Positions 9,042-18,034 of a DNA stretch of 64,000 nt are shown here, one piece after another (the first letter of the stretch is position 1; every line of letters starts with the position of its first letter). Origin of the DNA: Petrimonas sp. (GTDB lineage Bacteria; Bacteroidota; Bacteroidia; Bacteroidales; Dysgonomonadaceae); NCBI GenBank assembly GCA_012839475.1, contig DUNG01000018.1:1-64000 (forward strand), given 5' to 3'. Below the pieces are notes generated by a model, which was given only the letters and a program-made list of their open reading frames with translations, was not told where the DNA came from and did not search any database. A program made the translations under genes and the position numbers.

Positions 9042-10289
9042 TTATTTATTGATTTCGACCTTCGGTTGTGTAGCAAAGCTATACCAGTATCGTTCGGCCA
9101 TCTCCGGTTTCATTTCACCATCGAAAACCACCATACGATACCGCAAAGCATATTTTTTAAACGGGTGCAACTCCCAATCCTCATACCTGATAGGGGTAAA
9201 CTCAAAAAAAAGATCTCCCCTACCCCCGTTAGCGTCAAGCGGCCAAACGCGCATCGGTTCCGGATGCATCCGGTTAGCGGGATGACTTAAGAACAAGATC
9301 CCCGATCTGCCCTGAGCCACGTTGGTTTCCCCTTCCACCAAACACCACCGCGCCCTGCTCCCATCTGCATCGAGTCGGCTCTTCCCTTCCGATGTCAACA
9401 CCGTGGAGTTATCCCTGGTCCATTTTTCGAGGGCCCTGAACCCAATTCCCCCCCCGTAGCGATACGCCTCCAACAACACGCCATCATCCAGGGTGGTAGT
9501 CATCGTGGAGGTATAATCGATGATCCACACGTTGTCGCCCGTGTTCCAAACCCGAATATCCAATACTTCATTGATCGCGGTTTGGTCAAAGCCTTTGGCA
9601 CCAAAATCGATGTGCTCCTGAAGAGCCTGGAAACCCGCGTACACAGGACCTGAGACCTCCGATAAAAACTTGGAAAAGATAACGGTTCCCTCCCCGGAGG
9701 CAAGGTTCCAGAAATCCACCTTTCTACCCTCTACCCGAGTCATGGTCCAAGGCGCCCAGATACCGTAATGGTGATAGTGATCGGGCGGTTGAATCCGGGT
9801 CAGCACTTCGCCACCCGGCGACCATAGTGGATGAACAAACCCGGAGCGCTTAAATAACGGGGTCACCCCCTCCGGCGGATAAGTTTCCCCGTACCTATAT
9901 TTCAGAACCGGTGATATACCCTGTTTGATCATAAGGTCTTTCTCGTCCTTCTCGATCGTCAAAGCTGCCGGGGGTACCTTTGTTTCGTCGCCCTGGTATT
10001 TTAACACAAAAGTGCGGGACAACTGCTCAGAAGGGCTGGGGATAAACCAAACACGGGGATGGTAACCCGCTTCGACCTGGCTAGGTACAAACAGCTCTTC
10101 TGACCCCGTTACCTCAAACAGGGCTATATTGCCCATATCGGTATTATAGGTGAATGGGTCGAGGGAAATGGCAACCGGTGTATCCTTATGCATCGCTTCC
10201 AGTTGAATAGTAAATCTCCCTATTTCGTCTGCCCTCACAGGAGAGAGCAGGGGGAGCAAAAAAAGTAAAAAAAACAGCCGTGATTTCAT
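9042..10289 (-). CDS. PmoA-like (DUF6807) secreted protein, long form
   Basis: The 415-residue product has a signal peptide (FFLLFLLPLLSPVRA, cleavage near residue 20). It shares with its downstream paralogue the family core around LKYRYGETYPPEGVTPLFKRSGFVHPLWSP, DHYHHYGIWAPW and the tail SHPANRMHPEPMRVWPL. It carries about 110 extra residues at the N-terminus. The ATG is preceded by AATAATCGT, a start context repeated through this window. A 158-base gap with a small hairpin separates it from the upstream reductase gene, so a second promoter or an attenuation point could sit there. Function is unknown beyond its association with sugar oxidoreductases. Confidence 0.85.
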   Translation of the reverse strand: MKSRLFFLLFLLPLLSPVRADEIGRFTIQLEAMHKDTPVAISLDPFTYNTDMGNIALFEVTGSEELFVPSQVEAGYHPRVWFIPSPSEQLSRTFVLKYQGDETKVPPAALTIEKDEKDLMIKQGISPVLKYRYGETYPPEGVTPLFKRSGFVHPLWSPGGEVLTRIQPPDHYHHYGIWAPWTMTRVEGRKVDFWNLASGEGTVIFSKFLSEVSGPVYAGFQALQEHIDFGAKGFDQTAINEVLDIRVWNTGDNVWIIDYTSTMTTTLDDGVLLEAYRYGGGIGFRALEKWTRDNSTVLTSEGKSRLDADGSRARWCLVEGETNVAQGRSGILFLSHPANRMHPEPMRVWPLDANGGRGDLFFEFTPIRYEDWELHPFKKYALRYRMVVFDGEMKPEMAERYWYSFATQPKVEINK

Positions 10290-10310
10290 ACGATTATTTT
10301 TTAAAAAGTT

Positions 10311-10331
10311 GGCTACCTACATTGAGTAGCC
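10311..10331 (-). promoter_or_regulatory. Small hairpin in the leader of the PmoA-like gene
   Basis: GGCTAC and GTAGCC form a six-base stem around a nine-base loop, about 20 bases upstream of the ATG at 10289. It could affect translation or mRNA stability at the junction between the uxuA/reductase pair and the rest of the operon. There is no T-run after it on the minus strand, so it is not a classic terminator. Confidence 0.35.
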
Positions 10332-10447
10332 TTAAGTTAAAACAAAATTGTTAACAGTTCTACAAAACCAAAGCGGGGCAATGTTTAACAAAGGCAGTGG
10401 ATTTATATAAACATGCAGCTGTTTTGCGGAATTATACACATGGGTGT

Positions 10448-11275
10448 TCAAACCCCGCTATAGCAACTGAACCCCCCATCTACCGGTATGATAGCACCCG
10501 TGATAAAGCTTGCAGCGGGTGAGCAGAGAAACTGCACTACCCCATCGAGCTCCGTGATATCACCGAATCGCTTCATCGGCGTTTTCGCGATTACTTTCCG
10601 GCTTCGCTCGGTCAATGACCCATCGGGGTTAATAAGGACAGCCCGGTTTTGATTCCCGATAAAGAAGCCAGGGGCAATCGCGTTGACCCTGATTTTATCG
10701 CTGAATTTTTGTGCCACCTCCATCGCCATCCATTGGGTGAAATTCCCAACCGCCGCTTTCGCTGCCGAGTAACCAGGTACACGGGTTATCGCTGAATACG
10801 CGGCCATGGAGGTCACATTAATGATTACACCCTCGTTTTGCTGTCCCATCACCTCGCCAAAAACAAGCGACGGGTAAACCGTACCGTTAAGGTTCAACCG
10901 AACAACCTCATCCCAGTCGTCAAACTGCATGTCGAACACGGTTTTCTCATCAGGCAAGGTACCACCGGACGTGTTGCCCCCCGCGCAGTTAATCAGGATA
11001 TCAATCCTGCCCCATCGCTCTAGAATCTCTTCGCGCGCTTCACGCAAGGCATCAATCTCCAACACGTTGCAGGTAACCCCCATAACGTCAGGATGGATCT
11101 CTTTTAGCTCTATCAAACGCTCTTCGACTTTACTCTTGGTTCGCCCCAGTGCCACCACTTTCACACCCGCCTTCATAAGCGACCGGGCAATGCTGCCTCC
11201 CAACACCCCACTTGCACCGGTTACCACCGCTACCTTTCCTGCTACATCAAACATGCTTTTGCTCATTTTTTTCAT
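10448..11275 (-). CDS. SDR-family D-mannonate oxidoreductase (fructuronate reductase)
   Basis: The 275-residue classical short-chain dehydrogenase has the nucleotide motif TGASGVLGGSIA at 19-30, the NAG-equivalent NCAGG at 96-100 and a catalytic set Ser156, Tyr169, Lys173 (GYSAAKAAV). The SDR type found next to mannonate dehydratase in Bacteroidetes interconverts D-fructuronate and D-mannonate in the cytoplasm, replacing the unrelated UxuB. Here it directly follows uxuA (32-base gap), which supports that role. A start at MSKSMFDVAGK (three codons in) is possible. The assignment rests on context plus fold; other SDR substrates cannot be excluded. Confidence 0.8.
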   Translation of the reverse strand: MKKMSKSMFDVAGKVAVVTGASGVLGGSIARSLMKAGVKVVALGRTKSKVEERLIELKEIHPDVMGVTCNVLEIDALREAREEILERWGRIDILINCAGGNTSGGTLPDEKTVFDMQFDDWDEVVRLNLNGTVYPSLVFGEVMGQQNEGVIINVTSMAAYSAITRVPGYSAAKAAVGNFTQWMAMEVAQKFSDKIRVNAIAPGFFIGNQNRAVLINPDGSLTERSRKVIAKTPMKRFGDITELDGVVQFLCSPAASFITGAIIPVDGGFSCYSGV

Positions 11276-11307
11276 CTTGACATTTTTTACCTATCATCAG
11301 CTATCCT

Positions 11308-12522
11308 TCACGGCTCACGCTTTCCAAGCATACGGTTAATCGCCGTTTGCACTCCATGGATCTCAGACAACCCCTTTAGCCTGCCGGCAAGGGGGTAGCC
11401 GGGATTGGCTTTCCGTTGAAAATCGTCCATCATTTTTTTCCCGTGATCGGGTCTAAACGGGATCCTCGCGTCATTTCGTCCCTCTGCTACTCTCCGGTTT
11501 TGCTCTTTTAAAAGCGCTTCGACAACCCGGCAGATATCTATATCCCCATCCAGGTGGCCCGATTCATAAAAGCGGTTGTCGTCCAAATGCCGAAGGTTTC
11601 TAAGGTGCGCGAAATGGATGCGCTCCCCGAACGCTTCAACGAACCGGACCAGATCGTTGTCTCGCCTGGCAGCTAACGAACCGGTGCAGAGGGCGAGACC
11701 GTTCGCCAGGGAGTCGTTTCGCGAAAAAATCCACTGGAAGTCGTCAAGGGTACTGGCAATCCGTGGCAATCCCAATACCGGGAATGGGGGATCATCGGGA
11801 TGTATACAGAGGCGAACACCCTGTTCTTCCGCAACCGGTACCACTTCATCCAAAAAGTAACGCAAGTTTTCCCTGTAGGTTGCCGCATCCATCCCTCTAT
11901 ACTGCTCAAGGGAGCGACGAAACCGCTCCATGTAGTCGCCGGATTCTTCAACAGCGCTGTTAATAAATCCTTGGGTTACAATGACAAGGGTATGAGCGAG
12001 CCGCTCCCTCTCGCGTTCGCTCATCGAATCAAACTGCATTTGCGCCGCTTGACGAATAGAGTCGGGGTAATCATCCGCCGCATCCTCCCTCTTCAGCAAA
12101 AACAGATCAAACACCGCGAAAGTTGTGTGATCATACAGCATCGTTTCGGTACCATCGGTATCTATGTAAGCGAGGTTGGTCCTCACCCAATCCAGCACCG
12201 GCATGAAGTTATAACAAATGGTCGTAACGCCACACTCAGCCAGGCTAACAATCGATTGCTTGTAATTTTCTATATGGGCAGCACGTTTCTCGTTGCCTAA
12301 CTTAATATCTTCCGAAACGGGTAAGCTCTCCACCACGCTCCATCGCAGGCCCTCTCTCTCTATCTCGTCCCTAACCTCCTTGATCTCGTCGATTGGCCAT
12401 GTCACACCAGGCTTCAGGTGATGCAAAGAGGTAACCACCCCCTCGACACCCATCTGTTTCAGGAAAGAGAGACATACTGTATCCTTCTTACCAAACCACC
12501 TCCACGTCCTTTCCAGCAACAT
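11308..12522 (-). CDS. uxuA: Mannonate dehydratase
   Basis: UxuA dehydrates D-mannonate to 2-keto-3-deoxy-D-gluconate in the glucuronate pathway. The family N-terminus TWRWFGKKD is present. Metal-ligand regions are visible at HPDDPPFP (241-248), LCTGSL (278-283, Cys279), HFAHLRN (303-309) and RPDHGKK (357-363). The 404-residue length is normal. The reading frame stays open to a TTG at 12549, but the ATG at 12522 places the start at MLLERTWRWFG, which matches the usual protein, so I chose it. It is the first gene of the minus-strand operon and is served by a consensus promoter at 12571-12602. Confidence 0.93.
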   Translation of the reverse strand: MLLERTWRWFGKKDTVCLSFLKQMGVEGVVTSLHHLKPGVTWPIDEIKEVRDEIEREGLRWSVVESLPVSEDIKLGNEKRAAHIENYKQSIVSLAECGVTTICYNFMPVLDWVRTNLAYIDTDGTETMLYDHTTFAVFDLFLLKREDAADDYPDSIRQAAQMQFDSMSERERERLAHTLVIVTQGFINSAVEESGDYMERFRRSLEQYRGMDAATYRENLRYFLDEVVPVAEEQGVRLCIHPDDPPFPVLGLPRIASTLDDFQWIFSRNDSLANGLALCTGSLAARRDNDLVRFVEAFGERIHFAHLRNLRHLDDNRFYESGHLDGDIDICRVVEALLKEQNRRVAEGRNDARIPFRPDHGKKMMDDFQRKANPGYPLAGRLKGLSEIHGVQTAINRMLGKREP

Positions 12523-12570
12523 GATCAAATCATCTTTTAAAGTCGGCAATCACGACTTTTTTGTTTATTA

Positions 12571-12602
12571 CAAAGTTATTTGCAATTTTTCATGGTTGTC
12601 AA
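12571..12602 (-). promoter_or_regulatory. Promoter of the uxuA operon
   Basis: On the minus strand TTG (12600-12602), a 21-base spacer and TAACTTTG (12571-12578) match the Bacteroidetes -33/-7 consensus TTG...TAnnTTTG. Transcription would start about 40 bases upstream of the ATG at 12522. It overlaps the divergent araC promoter region, so one regulator could control both. Confidence 0.7.
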
Positions 12603-12627
12603 GTCAATTATTTACAATTAATGATAC

Positions 12628-12652
12628 TATATTTGCAATAAAGAAGGAGGAG
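12628..12652 (+). promoter_or_regulatory. -7 box and strong Shine-Dalgarno of the araC gene
   Basis: TATATTTG (12628-12635) is a perfect TAnnTTTG -7 box; no good -33 element lies 19-21 bases upstream. AAGGAGGAG (12644-12652) is a strong Shine-Dalgarno sequence just before the ATG at 12655. Such sites are rare in Bacteroidetes, where most genes in this window have none. Confidence 0.6.
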
Positions 12653-12654
12653 TC

Positions 12655-13533
12655 ATGGCAAAGATCATGCATGAAAAACTGAACTTGAGTAGCGGGTCGC
12701 CCATTAAGATCAAGTGGTGCGATTACGACTATTTCAAATTCCCCTGGCATTTTCACGAAGAGTACGAGATCGTGTACGTTCTGAAGAGTACCGGCACCCG
12801 TTTCGTGGGTAACAATATAGAGTCGTTCTCTGATGGCGACCTGGTGCTATTGGGTAGCAGCGTCCCCCACATGTACCGAAACGACATTCAATATTATCAA
12901 AACGACCCGGATAAGCGGGTTCATGCCGTTACGCTCCAATTCTCCAAAGATTTTTTCCACTACTCGCTGCATCAATACCCCGAATTTTCACACATCAAGA
13001 GACTCCTTGAAGAGGCTCAATATGGGGTCTACTTTTATAAAAACGCGAATAGCCTTATTCGGGGAAAAATAACCAAAGCGCTACGTTTGAAGGGGTTAGA
13101 CCTACTTTTGGAGACCATTGTCATTCTTTCCCTGATGAGCAAGTCAAGGGACAGGAGGCTGTTAAGCGACGAAAGCGAAGAGAATCTGGATACCTTCCGT
13201 GACAACGACCCTCGCGAAGTGAAGGTCAAGGCTTTCCTGCATCGGGAATACACGCGCAATATATCGCTGAAAGAGGTCGCCGATATCGCCGGTATGAACC
13301 AAAGCGCGTTCTGCCGCTACTTTTTGGAGAAAACCAGTAAAACCTGCTTTCAATACATCAACGAGTTACGCATCACTTACGCGTGCAAATTGTTACTGGA
13401 GAGGAAGTTAACAATATCTCAAATTTGCCACGAGGTGGGGTACAACAACATCTCGAATTTTAACCGCCAGTTCAAGAAGGTAACAGGATACACTCCCACC
13501 GAGTATAGGTTCGAATTCTACAAATCGTTCTAA
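12655..13533 (+). CDS. Cupin-AraC family transcriptional regulator
   Basis: The 292-residue cytoplasmic protein has an N-terminal cupin domain (WHFHEEYEIVYVLKSTGTRF, DGDLVLLGSSVPHMYRND, residues about 25-80), the usual sugar-sensing module. Its C-terminal pair of AraC helix-turn-helix motifs lies at about 190-290 (ISLKEVADIAGMNQSAFCRY, ISQICHEVGYNNISNFNRQF). It is divergent from uxuA with overlapping promoter regions, so it is most likely the activator or repressor of the uronate/SusCD operon. The effector may be a uronate or its intermediate (inference). It ends two bases from the stop of the convergent membrane regulator. Confidence 0.88.
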   Translation: MAKIMHEKLNLSSGSPIKIKWCDYDYFKFPWHFHEEYEIVYVLKSTGTRFVGNNIESFSDGDLVLLGSSVPHMYRNDIQYYQNDPDKRVHAVTLQFSKDFFHYSLHQYPEFSHIKRLLEEAQYGVYFYKNANSLIRGKITKALRLKGLDLLLETIVILSLMSKSRDRRLLSDESEENLDTFRDNDPREVKVKAFLHREYTRNISLKEVADIAGMNQSAFCRYFLEKTSKTCFQYINELRITYACKLLLERKLTISQICHEVGYNNISNFNRQFKKVTGYTPTEYRFEFYKSF

Positions 13534-13535
13534 AA

Positions 13536-14660
13536 TCATTCCCTGAGGACTATTTGGTCGCGATAATCGGCGGGTGAATGTCCCGTTATTTTCTTAAAGT
13601 AGAGGTAAAAGTTGCTTCGAGTGACAAAACCCACCTCTTGAGCTATTTGGTTGAGTGAAGTTTCGGGGTAATCGGCAATAAGTTCTTGGGCTTTACGGAT
13701 ACGCAATTCATTACGCCAGGTACGAAAATCAGACGGCATATGGTCCCGGAAATAGCTGCGAAAAAATGATAGATCGGTACCCAACAACTTGGCTACCTCC
13801 TCGGTACTGATGTCTCCTCTCATATATCCTCCATTCAGGACCCATTGTTCAAGCGAATTCTTTAATTTCACCTCTTTGGTGGGATCATTTTCGGCGGGAC
13901 TTTCAGGTGGAAGTTGTTTCGGCTCTCGGGCTGTTGTGACAATTTGTTCCGGTTTGCTGGTTGTTGCAGAAAGATAGAAGTCGATTTTTGTCACATGATT
14001 GGAGAAGCGAATTACAAACCAGGTATAAAAAACGAGGTATGAGATCACGAACCAGTAATCTATCCAAATTGGGAAATAGGTGGAGATGGAAGCTATTATG
14101 CCTATCGAAAGGGCAGCAAAAAAACTGGTTTTCACCCAACTGAGTCGTCCCTGCTCATCCTCGTCGTAATAATCCTCCAATTGCCTGATACTCAGCTTAT
14201 ACTTCTTAACGAAAAGACGGGTATAAAAAAAGAGCAGCCCTAAATAAGAGAGTACACCAAAGTGCACCACTAAGTGGTAATTTTCTGCAGTAAATGCTGT
14301 TGCTAAATAGAGTGTAATCGCCCCGGCTATAATCGTTGTATGCCATAGGATTTGTCGGCGGGTCACATAGGTAGGTTGTAGGATAGAAAGCAGCGTATAG
14401 GCAAAGAACATCGATTGAAGGGCTGATACAGCAGGAGTAATAATTTCAATATGCTTTGGATCACTGTTCTCCGCGTAAAAGAATGATAGAAAAAGGGAGA
14501 TTGCCAGCATGAAATAAGCCCCTGCAATAAATCCTCTTGCAAGACGCAAATTAAAGGTTCTCTCCTCCACCCTGATGCGGAAGCCAATTAGCACAATGCC
14601 CAATATGGTGAGCACTATAGCCGCGATAAAATATACTGATGCAAATAAATCAGGCCACAT
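13536..14660 (-). CDS. Membrane-anchored AraC-family regulator
   Basis: The 374-residue protein has about seven hydrophobic segments in its first 235 residues (for example YFIAAIVLTILGIVLIGF and SFFAALSIGIIASISTYF). A linker rich in Pro and Glu follows, then an AraC helix-turn-helix domain (ISTEEVAKLLGTDLSFFRSY, LNQIAQEVGFVTRSNFYLYF). This is a common Bacteroidetes architecture in which a membrane sensor carries its own DNA-binding domain. It is divergent from the hybrid regulator of the fimbrial locus across a 335- to 400-base intergenic region, so it may influence that locus. The signal it senses is unknown. Confidence 0.85.
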   Translation of the reverse strand: MWPDLFASVYFIAAIVLTILGIVLIGFRIRVEERTFNLRLARGFIAGAYFMLAISLFLSFFYAENSDPKHIEIITPAVSALQSMFFAYTLLSILQPTYVTRRQILWHTTIIAGAITLYLATAFTAENYHLVVHFGVLSYLGLLFFYTRLFVKKYKLSIRQLEDYYDEDEQGRLSWVKTSFFAALSIGIIASISTYFPIWIDYWFVISYLVFYTWFVIRFSNHVTKIDFYLSATTSKPEQIVTTAREPKQLPPESPAENDPTKEVKLKNSLEQWVLNGGYMRGDISTEEVAKLLGTDLSFFRSYFRDHMPSDFRTWRNELRIRKAQELIADYPETSLNQIAQEVGFVTRSNFYLYFKKITGHSPADYRDQIVLRE

Positions 14661-14738
14661 AAAGAGTAACGGTAATGAAATGATACAGACCGAGCAAAAC
14701 AGTCCAATATGAACCTGTCATCAACACCAGTTGACCAA

Positions 14739-14769
14739 CAAAATTAGTAAAATAATCCTGATATACCAA
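14739..14769 (-). promoter_or_regulatory. Promoter of the membrane AraC regulator
   Basis: On the minus strand TTG (14767-14769), a 20-base spacer and TAATTTTG (14739-14746) match the Bacteroidetes promoter consensus. A leader of about 75 bases would precede the start codon at 14660. Confidence 0.6.
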
Positions 14770-14835
14770 TGCTTGTGCATTTTAAAATAACGAATTCCCA
14801 AGATTTTTTTCATTTTTTACAAATAGTGTAATTAC

Positions 14836-14910
14836 TGGTCTATTTCGTACAACATCCAAAATAGACCACCGCCAATTGGTCTATTTCACGCAAACGCCTT
14901 AAATAGACCA
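14836..14910 (+). promoter_or_regulatory. Fourfold TGGTCTATTT operator array
   Basis: TGGTCTATTT occurs at 14836-14845 and 14877-14886. Its exact reverse complement AAATAGACCA occurs at 14859-14868 and 14901-14910. The four copies form two inverted pairs with 13- and 14-base spacers, repeated 41-42 bases apart. This is the pattern of a dimeric regulator site, and it sits just upstream of the hybrid regulator's -7 box. Near-copies upstream of the DUF3575 gene point to the same regulator there. Confidence 0.75.
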
Positions 14911-14942
14911 GCAACCCTCTTTTTTCTTTTCCCCAAACATGG

Positions 14943-14950
14943 TAATTTTG
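14943..14950 (+). promoter_or_regulatory. -7 box of the hybrid regulator gene
   Basis: TAATTTTG matches TAnnTTTG and lies 32 bases after the last TGGTCTATTT-type site. No -33 TTG is present at the right distance, which fits an activator-dependent promoter. The transcript leader to the ATG at 15059 would be about 100 bases. Confidence 0.5.
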
Positions 14951-15021
14951 TTGAAAATCTAAAAACGCATTGTTAATCCTATTTCTTCCATCTCCATGAA
15001 ACAAGATACTTTCAGGTGGAA

Positions 15022-15058
15022 AATTCCATGCACTGAAAAGTATAAACAAAACCATCGT
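15022..15058 (+). repeat. Shared leader element, copy 1
   Basis: AATTCCATGCACTGAAAAG, then an A-rich spacer, then CCATCGT immediately before the ATG. It is the most diverged of three copies of a leader also found before the DUF3575 gene (18272) and a fimbrillin gene (24093). Confidence 0.6.
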
Positions 15059-17968
15059 ATGAAAAAAATGAGAAATAATAGCAGAGAAAAGTTTTTAGAA
15101 GTATTCACTTTGTTTTCATTTAAAGCAGGGTTTCCTTTGAAGCGGGCTCTCCTGTTTCCTATACTCTCGTCTGTTTTACTGGTAACCTCGCAGGTATCTT
15201 GTCAACAACATCTTCATCAAGAGCCCGCGTACACCCGGGTAGAAAAGAAACTCGTGGATAGTATCGTTTTCTCGAACCGCACCATCGATTCTCTCGAGCA
15301 GATCTTAAACAGGTTCCTGGCCGAAGAAAACCGGCTGGGGGCTATCATCTCTCAAAGGGAACTGAGCAGGTTGTACCGCCAAGATGCCCGCTTCGATGAA
15401 GCCATCAAGGTAGGGATCGAAGGCCTTAAAACCGCCCTTGAAATAGAGGATACCGTGGAGATAATCCGGGCGCTTAATAATATCGGTACAAACTTTAGAC
15501 GGATTGGCGCGCTCGATGAGGCCGCCTCGTACCACTACGACGCGTTGGCGTACGGTGAACTGTACAGCGACAAAACGTCTGCCGACGCGATAGCGAATAG
15601 AAACACGTCGCTCAACGGGATAGGAAACATACACTCCACGTTGGGTAATTTAGAGGCGGCAGAAAAAGCTTTCAGGGAGGCGCTGGCCGGAGACCGTACC
15701 CTTAACAACTCGTTGGGGCAGGCCATAAATTACGCCAACATCGGCAGGTTGTTCGAAGCGCGGGGGATGATTGACTCCGCGTGGGTCTATTACCAGAAAT
15801 CGATGGAGTTCAACCGAGAGGCCAACTCCGACCTGGGCGTATCGCTGTGTCACAACCACTTCGGACGCCTACACGAGAAAAGGGAAGAGTGGGAGAAAGC
15901 CATGGTGGAGTACCAGGTGGCGTATGATATCATGAAGAACAGCGCCGATAAATGGCACTGGTTGGAATCGTGCCTGGGCATAGCCCGCGTGAACGCGAAA
16001 ATGGGGTACGAGCACAACGCGAGAAGGTACCTCACGGAAGCGCTAAACACGGCGAAAAACGTGAAATCGTGGGAACGACTGGCCGAGGTGCACGAGCTGA
16101 GCTACCAACTGGCCGTGTCGAAAGGGAATCACCAGGGGGCCTTGCGGAATTACCAGTTGTACCGGGCGTACAGGGATAGCGTGATCAACGAGCAGAACTA
16201 CAGCCAGTTGCAGAACATCGTCGTGAGGTACGAGCAAAAAAGGAGGGAGTACGAGCTGGCATCGGTAAACGAGCTCCACGAGCACGAGCGGCGCGAAACG
16301 CGGAAAATGCTCTACTATAGCGCCGGGGTGATATCGCTCTCACTGGTAACCCTCCTCCTGCTACTCTACGCCTTGCGAGAGAGAACGCGGGGCAGGAACA
16401 TATTGCGGAAAACCGAGAGGTTGCGAACCAGCTTTTTCACCAACATAACACACGAGTTCAGAACACCGCTCACCGTTATCCTGGGCTACGGCAGGCAGCT
16501 TGAAACGGGGGGGTTGATAAAGCCGAACGAGATAGAGATGGCGGGAGAGGCTATAACCCGACAAGGGAATAACTTGTTTCAGCTTATCAACCAGCTGCTG
16601 GATATATCGAGGATACAATCCTCGATAGGGAGGTCGGAGTGGTGCACGGGCAACGTGGTGGTGTTTTTACGCATGGTGGTGGAGACGTTTGAAGCACCGG
16701 CCAACGAGCGAAACATCGATCTGCGCTTCGTGGCATCCGAGACGAAAGTCACCATGGACTTCGTGCCAGATTACATGAAGAAAATCATGCACAACCTGCT
16801 GTCAAACGCGCTGAAATATACCCCGCCGGGGGGACGAGTTTACATATCCACGCGACAGGAAAAGGACGCGCTCACGATCCACGTGGCCGATACCGGATCG
16901 GGGATCCTTCCCGACGACTTGCCACACGTGTTCAAGCCGTTTTACAGGGGAGAAAACAGCCAGCTGGAGATAAGCTCGGGGGTGGGACTCTCGCTCGTTT
17001 ACCAGGTAGTGAAGGCGATGAACGGATCCATAACGGTGAAAAGCAGCGTGAACGAGGGTAGCATCTTCACGTTGACACTCCCGTTGCGATACGGTAACAA
17101 GAAATGGCCCGTGTGGACGTTGGACGAGCTAACGACCCGGTACGAGAAGTGGTACGTGCACTCGGACCCGGTGGATTTACCGGAACCGCTGGAAACAAGC
17201 GACGAGAAAGAGACGGTGCTCATCGTGGAGGATAACCCCGACGTGCTGTTTTACATGGGTAGCCTGTTCGAAGAGAAGTACAACCTGCTGTACTCGAAAG
17301 ACGGGGAAGACGCGTTCGACAAGGCGAAAAAATTTATTCCAGACCTGATCGTTACCGACCTGATGATGCCGGGAATAGACGGGTACGAGCTGTGCCGACG
17401 GGTCAGGGAATCGGGGTTGACCAGCCACATACCCATTATCGTGGTAACGGCAAAAAGCACCGAGGAGGACAGGATAAAGGGCATCGAAGCGGGGGCAGAC
17501 GCGTTCCTGATCAAGCCTTTCAACGCGCAAATACTGAACACGTTGACCGAGAAGCTCCTGGAAATGAGGAGGAGCCTGAGGGAGAAGTACAGCCAAATCC
17601 TGGATATCAATACCGAAAAAGAACCGAACATACACGCGGCAGACAAGAAATTTTACAACAAGCTGATCCACGTGATCCACGCGCAAATGAAGAAGGGGGA
17701 GATTGACCTGGATGATATCGCCTCCAAGATGTCCATGAGCCGCTCGCAACTGAACCGGAAAACACAAGCCACAACGGGCCTGAGCGCTTCGAAATACGTG
17801 CTCCAGGTTAGAATGAACAACGCGCAACGATTGCTTGACGAGGATGCGTCAACACCCATCGGGGAGATCGCGTTGGAATGCGGCTTCACAGACATGGGCT
17901 ACTTCTCACGCACCTTCAAGCAACTATACTCGATGACGCCCTCGCAATACCGTAGACGAGTACGGTAA
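15059..17968 (+). CDS. Hybrid two-component regulator: TPR sensor, kinase, receiver, AraC
   Basis: The 969-residue one-protein phosphorelay has, in order, an export signal with lipobox-like VTSQVSC, TPR-type helical repeats, one membrane segment (SAGVISLSLVTLLLLLYAL), a HisKA domain with phospho-acceptor His465 (NITHEFRTP) and an ATPase domain (NLLSNALKYTP, DTGSGI, GVGLSLV). These are followed by a receiver with Asp767 (VTDLMMPG) and a C-terminal AraC helix-turn-helix domain (IGEIALECGFTDMGYFSRTF). Bacteroidetes HTCS proteins usually carry a beta-propeller sensor; the TPR sensor is a variant. I chose the ATG at 15059 over the in-frame ATG at 14996 because it has the conserved TCGTATG context and because the upstream codons lie in a leader shared with two other genes. 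It probably binds TGGTCTATTT sites and controls the fimbrial operon downstream. Confidence 0.88.
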   Translation: MKKMRNNSREKFLEVFTLFSFKAGFPLKRALLFPILSSVLLVTSQVSCQQHLHQEPAYTRVEKKLVDSIVFSNRTIDSLEQILNRFLAEENRLGAIISQRELSRLYRQDARFDEAIKVGIEGLKTALEIEDTVEIIRALNNIGTNFRRIGALDEAASYHYDALAYGELYSDKTSADAIANRNTSLNGIGNIHSTLGNLEAAEKAFREALAGDRTLNNSLGQAINYANIGRLFEARGMIDSAWVYYQKSMEFNREANSDLGVSLCHNHFGRLHEKREEWEKAMVEYQVAYDIMKNSADKWHWLESCLGIARVNAKMGYEHNARRYLTEALNTAKNVKSWERLAEVHELSYQLAVSKGNHQGALRNYQLYRAYRDSVINEQNYSQLQNIVVRYEQKRREYELASVNELHEHERRETRKMLYYSAGVISLSLVTLLLLLYALRERTRGRNILRKTERLRTSFFTNITHEFRTPLTVILGYGRQLETGGLIKPNEIEMAGEAITRQGNNLFQLINQLLDISRIQSSIGRSEWCTGNVVVFLRMVVETFEAPANERNIDLRFVASETKVTMDFVPDYMKKIMHNLLSNALKYTPPGGRVYISTRQEKDALTIHVADTGSGILPDDLPHVFKPFYRGENSQLEISSGVGLSLVYQVVKAMNGSITVKSSVNEGSIFTLTLPLRYGNKKWPVWTLDELTTRYEKWYVHSDPVDLPEPLETSDEKETVLIVEDNPDVLFYMGSLFEEKYNLLYSKDGEDAFDKAKKFIPDLIVTDLMMPGIDGYELCRRVRESGLTSHIPIIVVTAKSTEEDRIKGIEAGADAFLIKPFNAQILNTLTEKLLEMRRSLREKYSQILDINTEKEPNIHAADKKFYNKLIHVIHAQMKKGEIDLDDIASKMSMSRSQLNRKTQATTGLSASKYVLQVRMNNAQRLLDEDASTPIGEIALECGFTDMGYFSRTFKQLYSMTPSQYRRRVR

Positions 17969-18034
17969 AACGGTGAAAATTTTCGAGAAAAAGATTTGAC
18001 CAACCATACCACTGATTATCAAGGTGATTTAATG

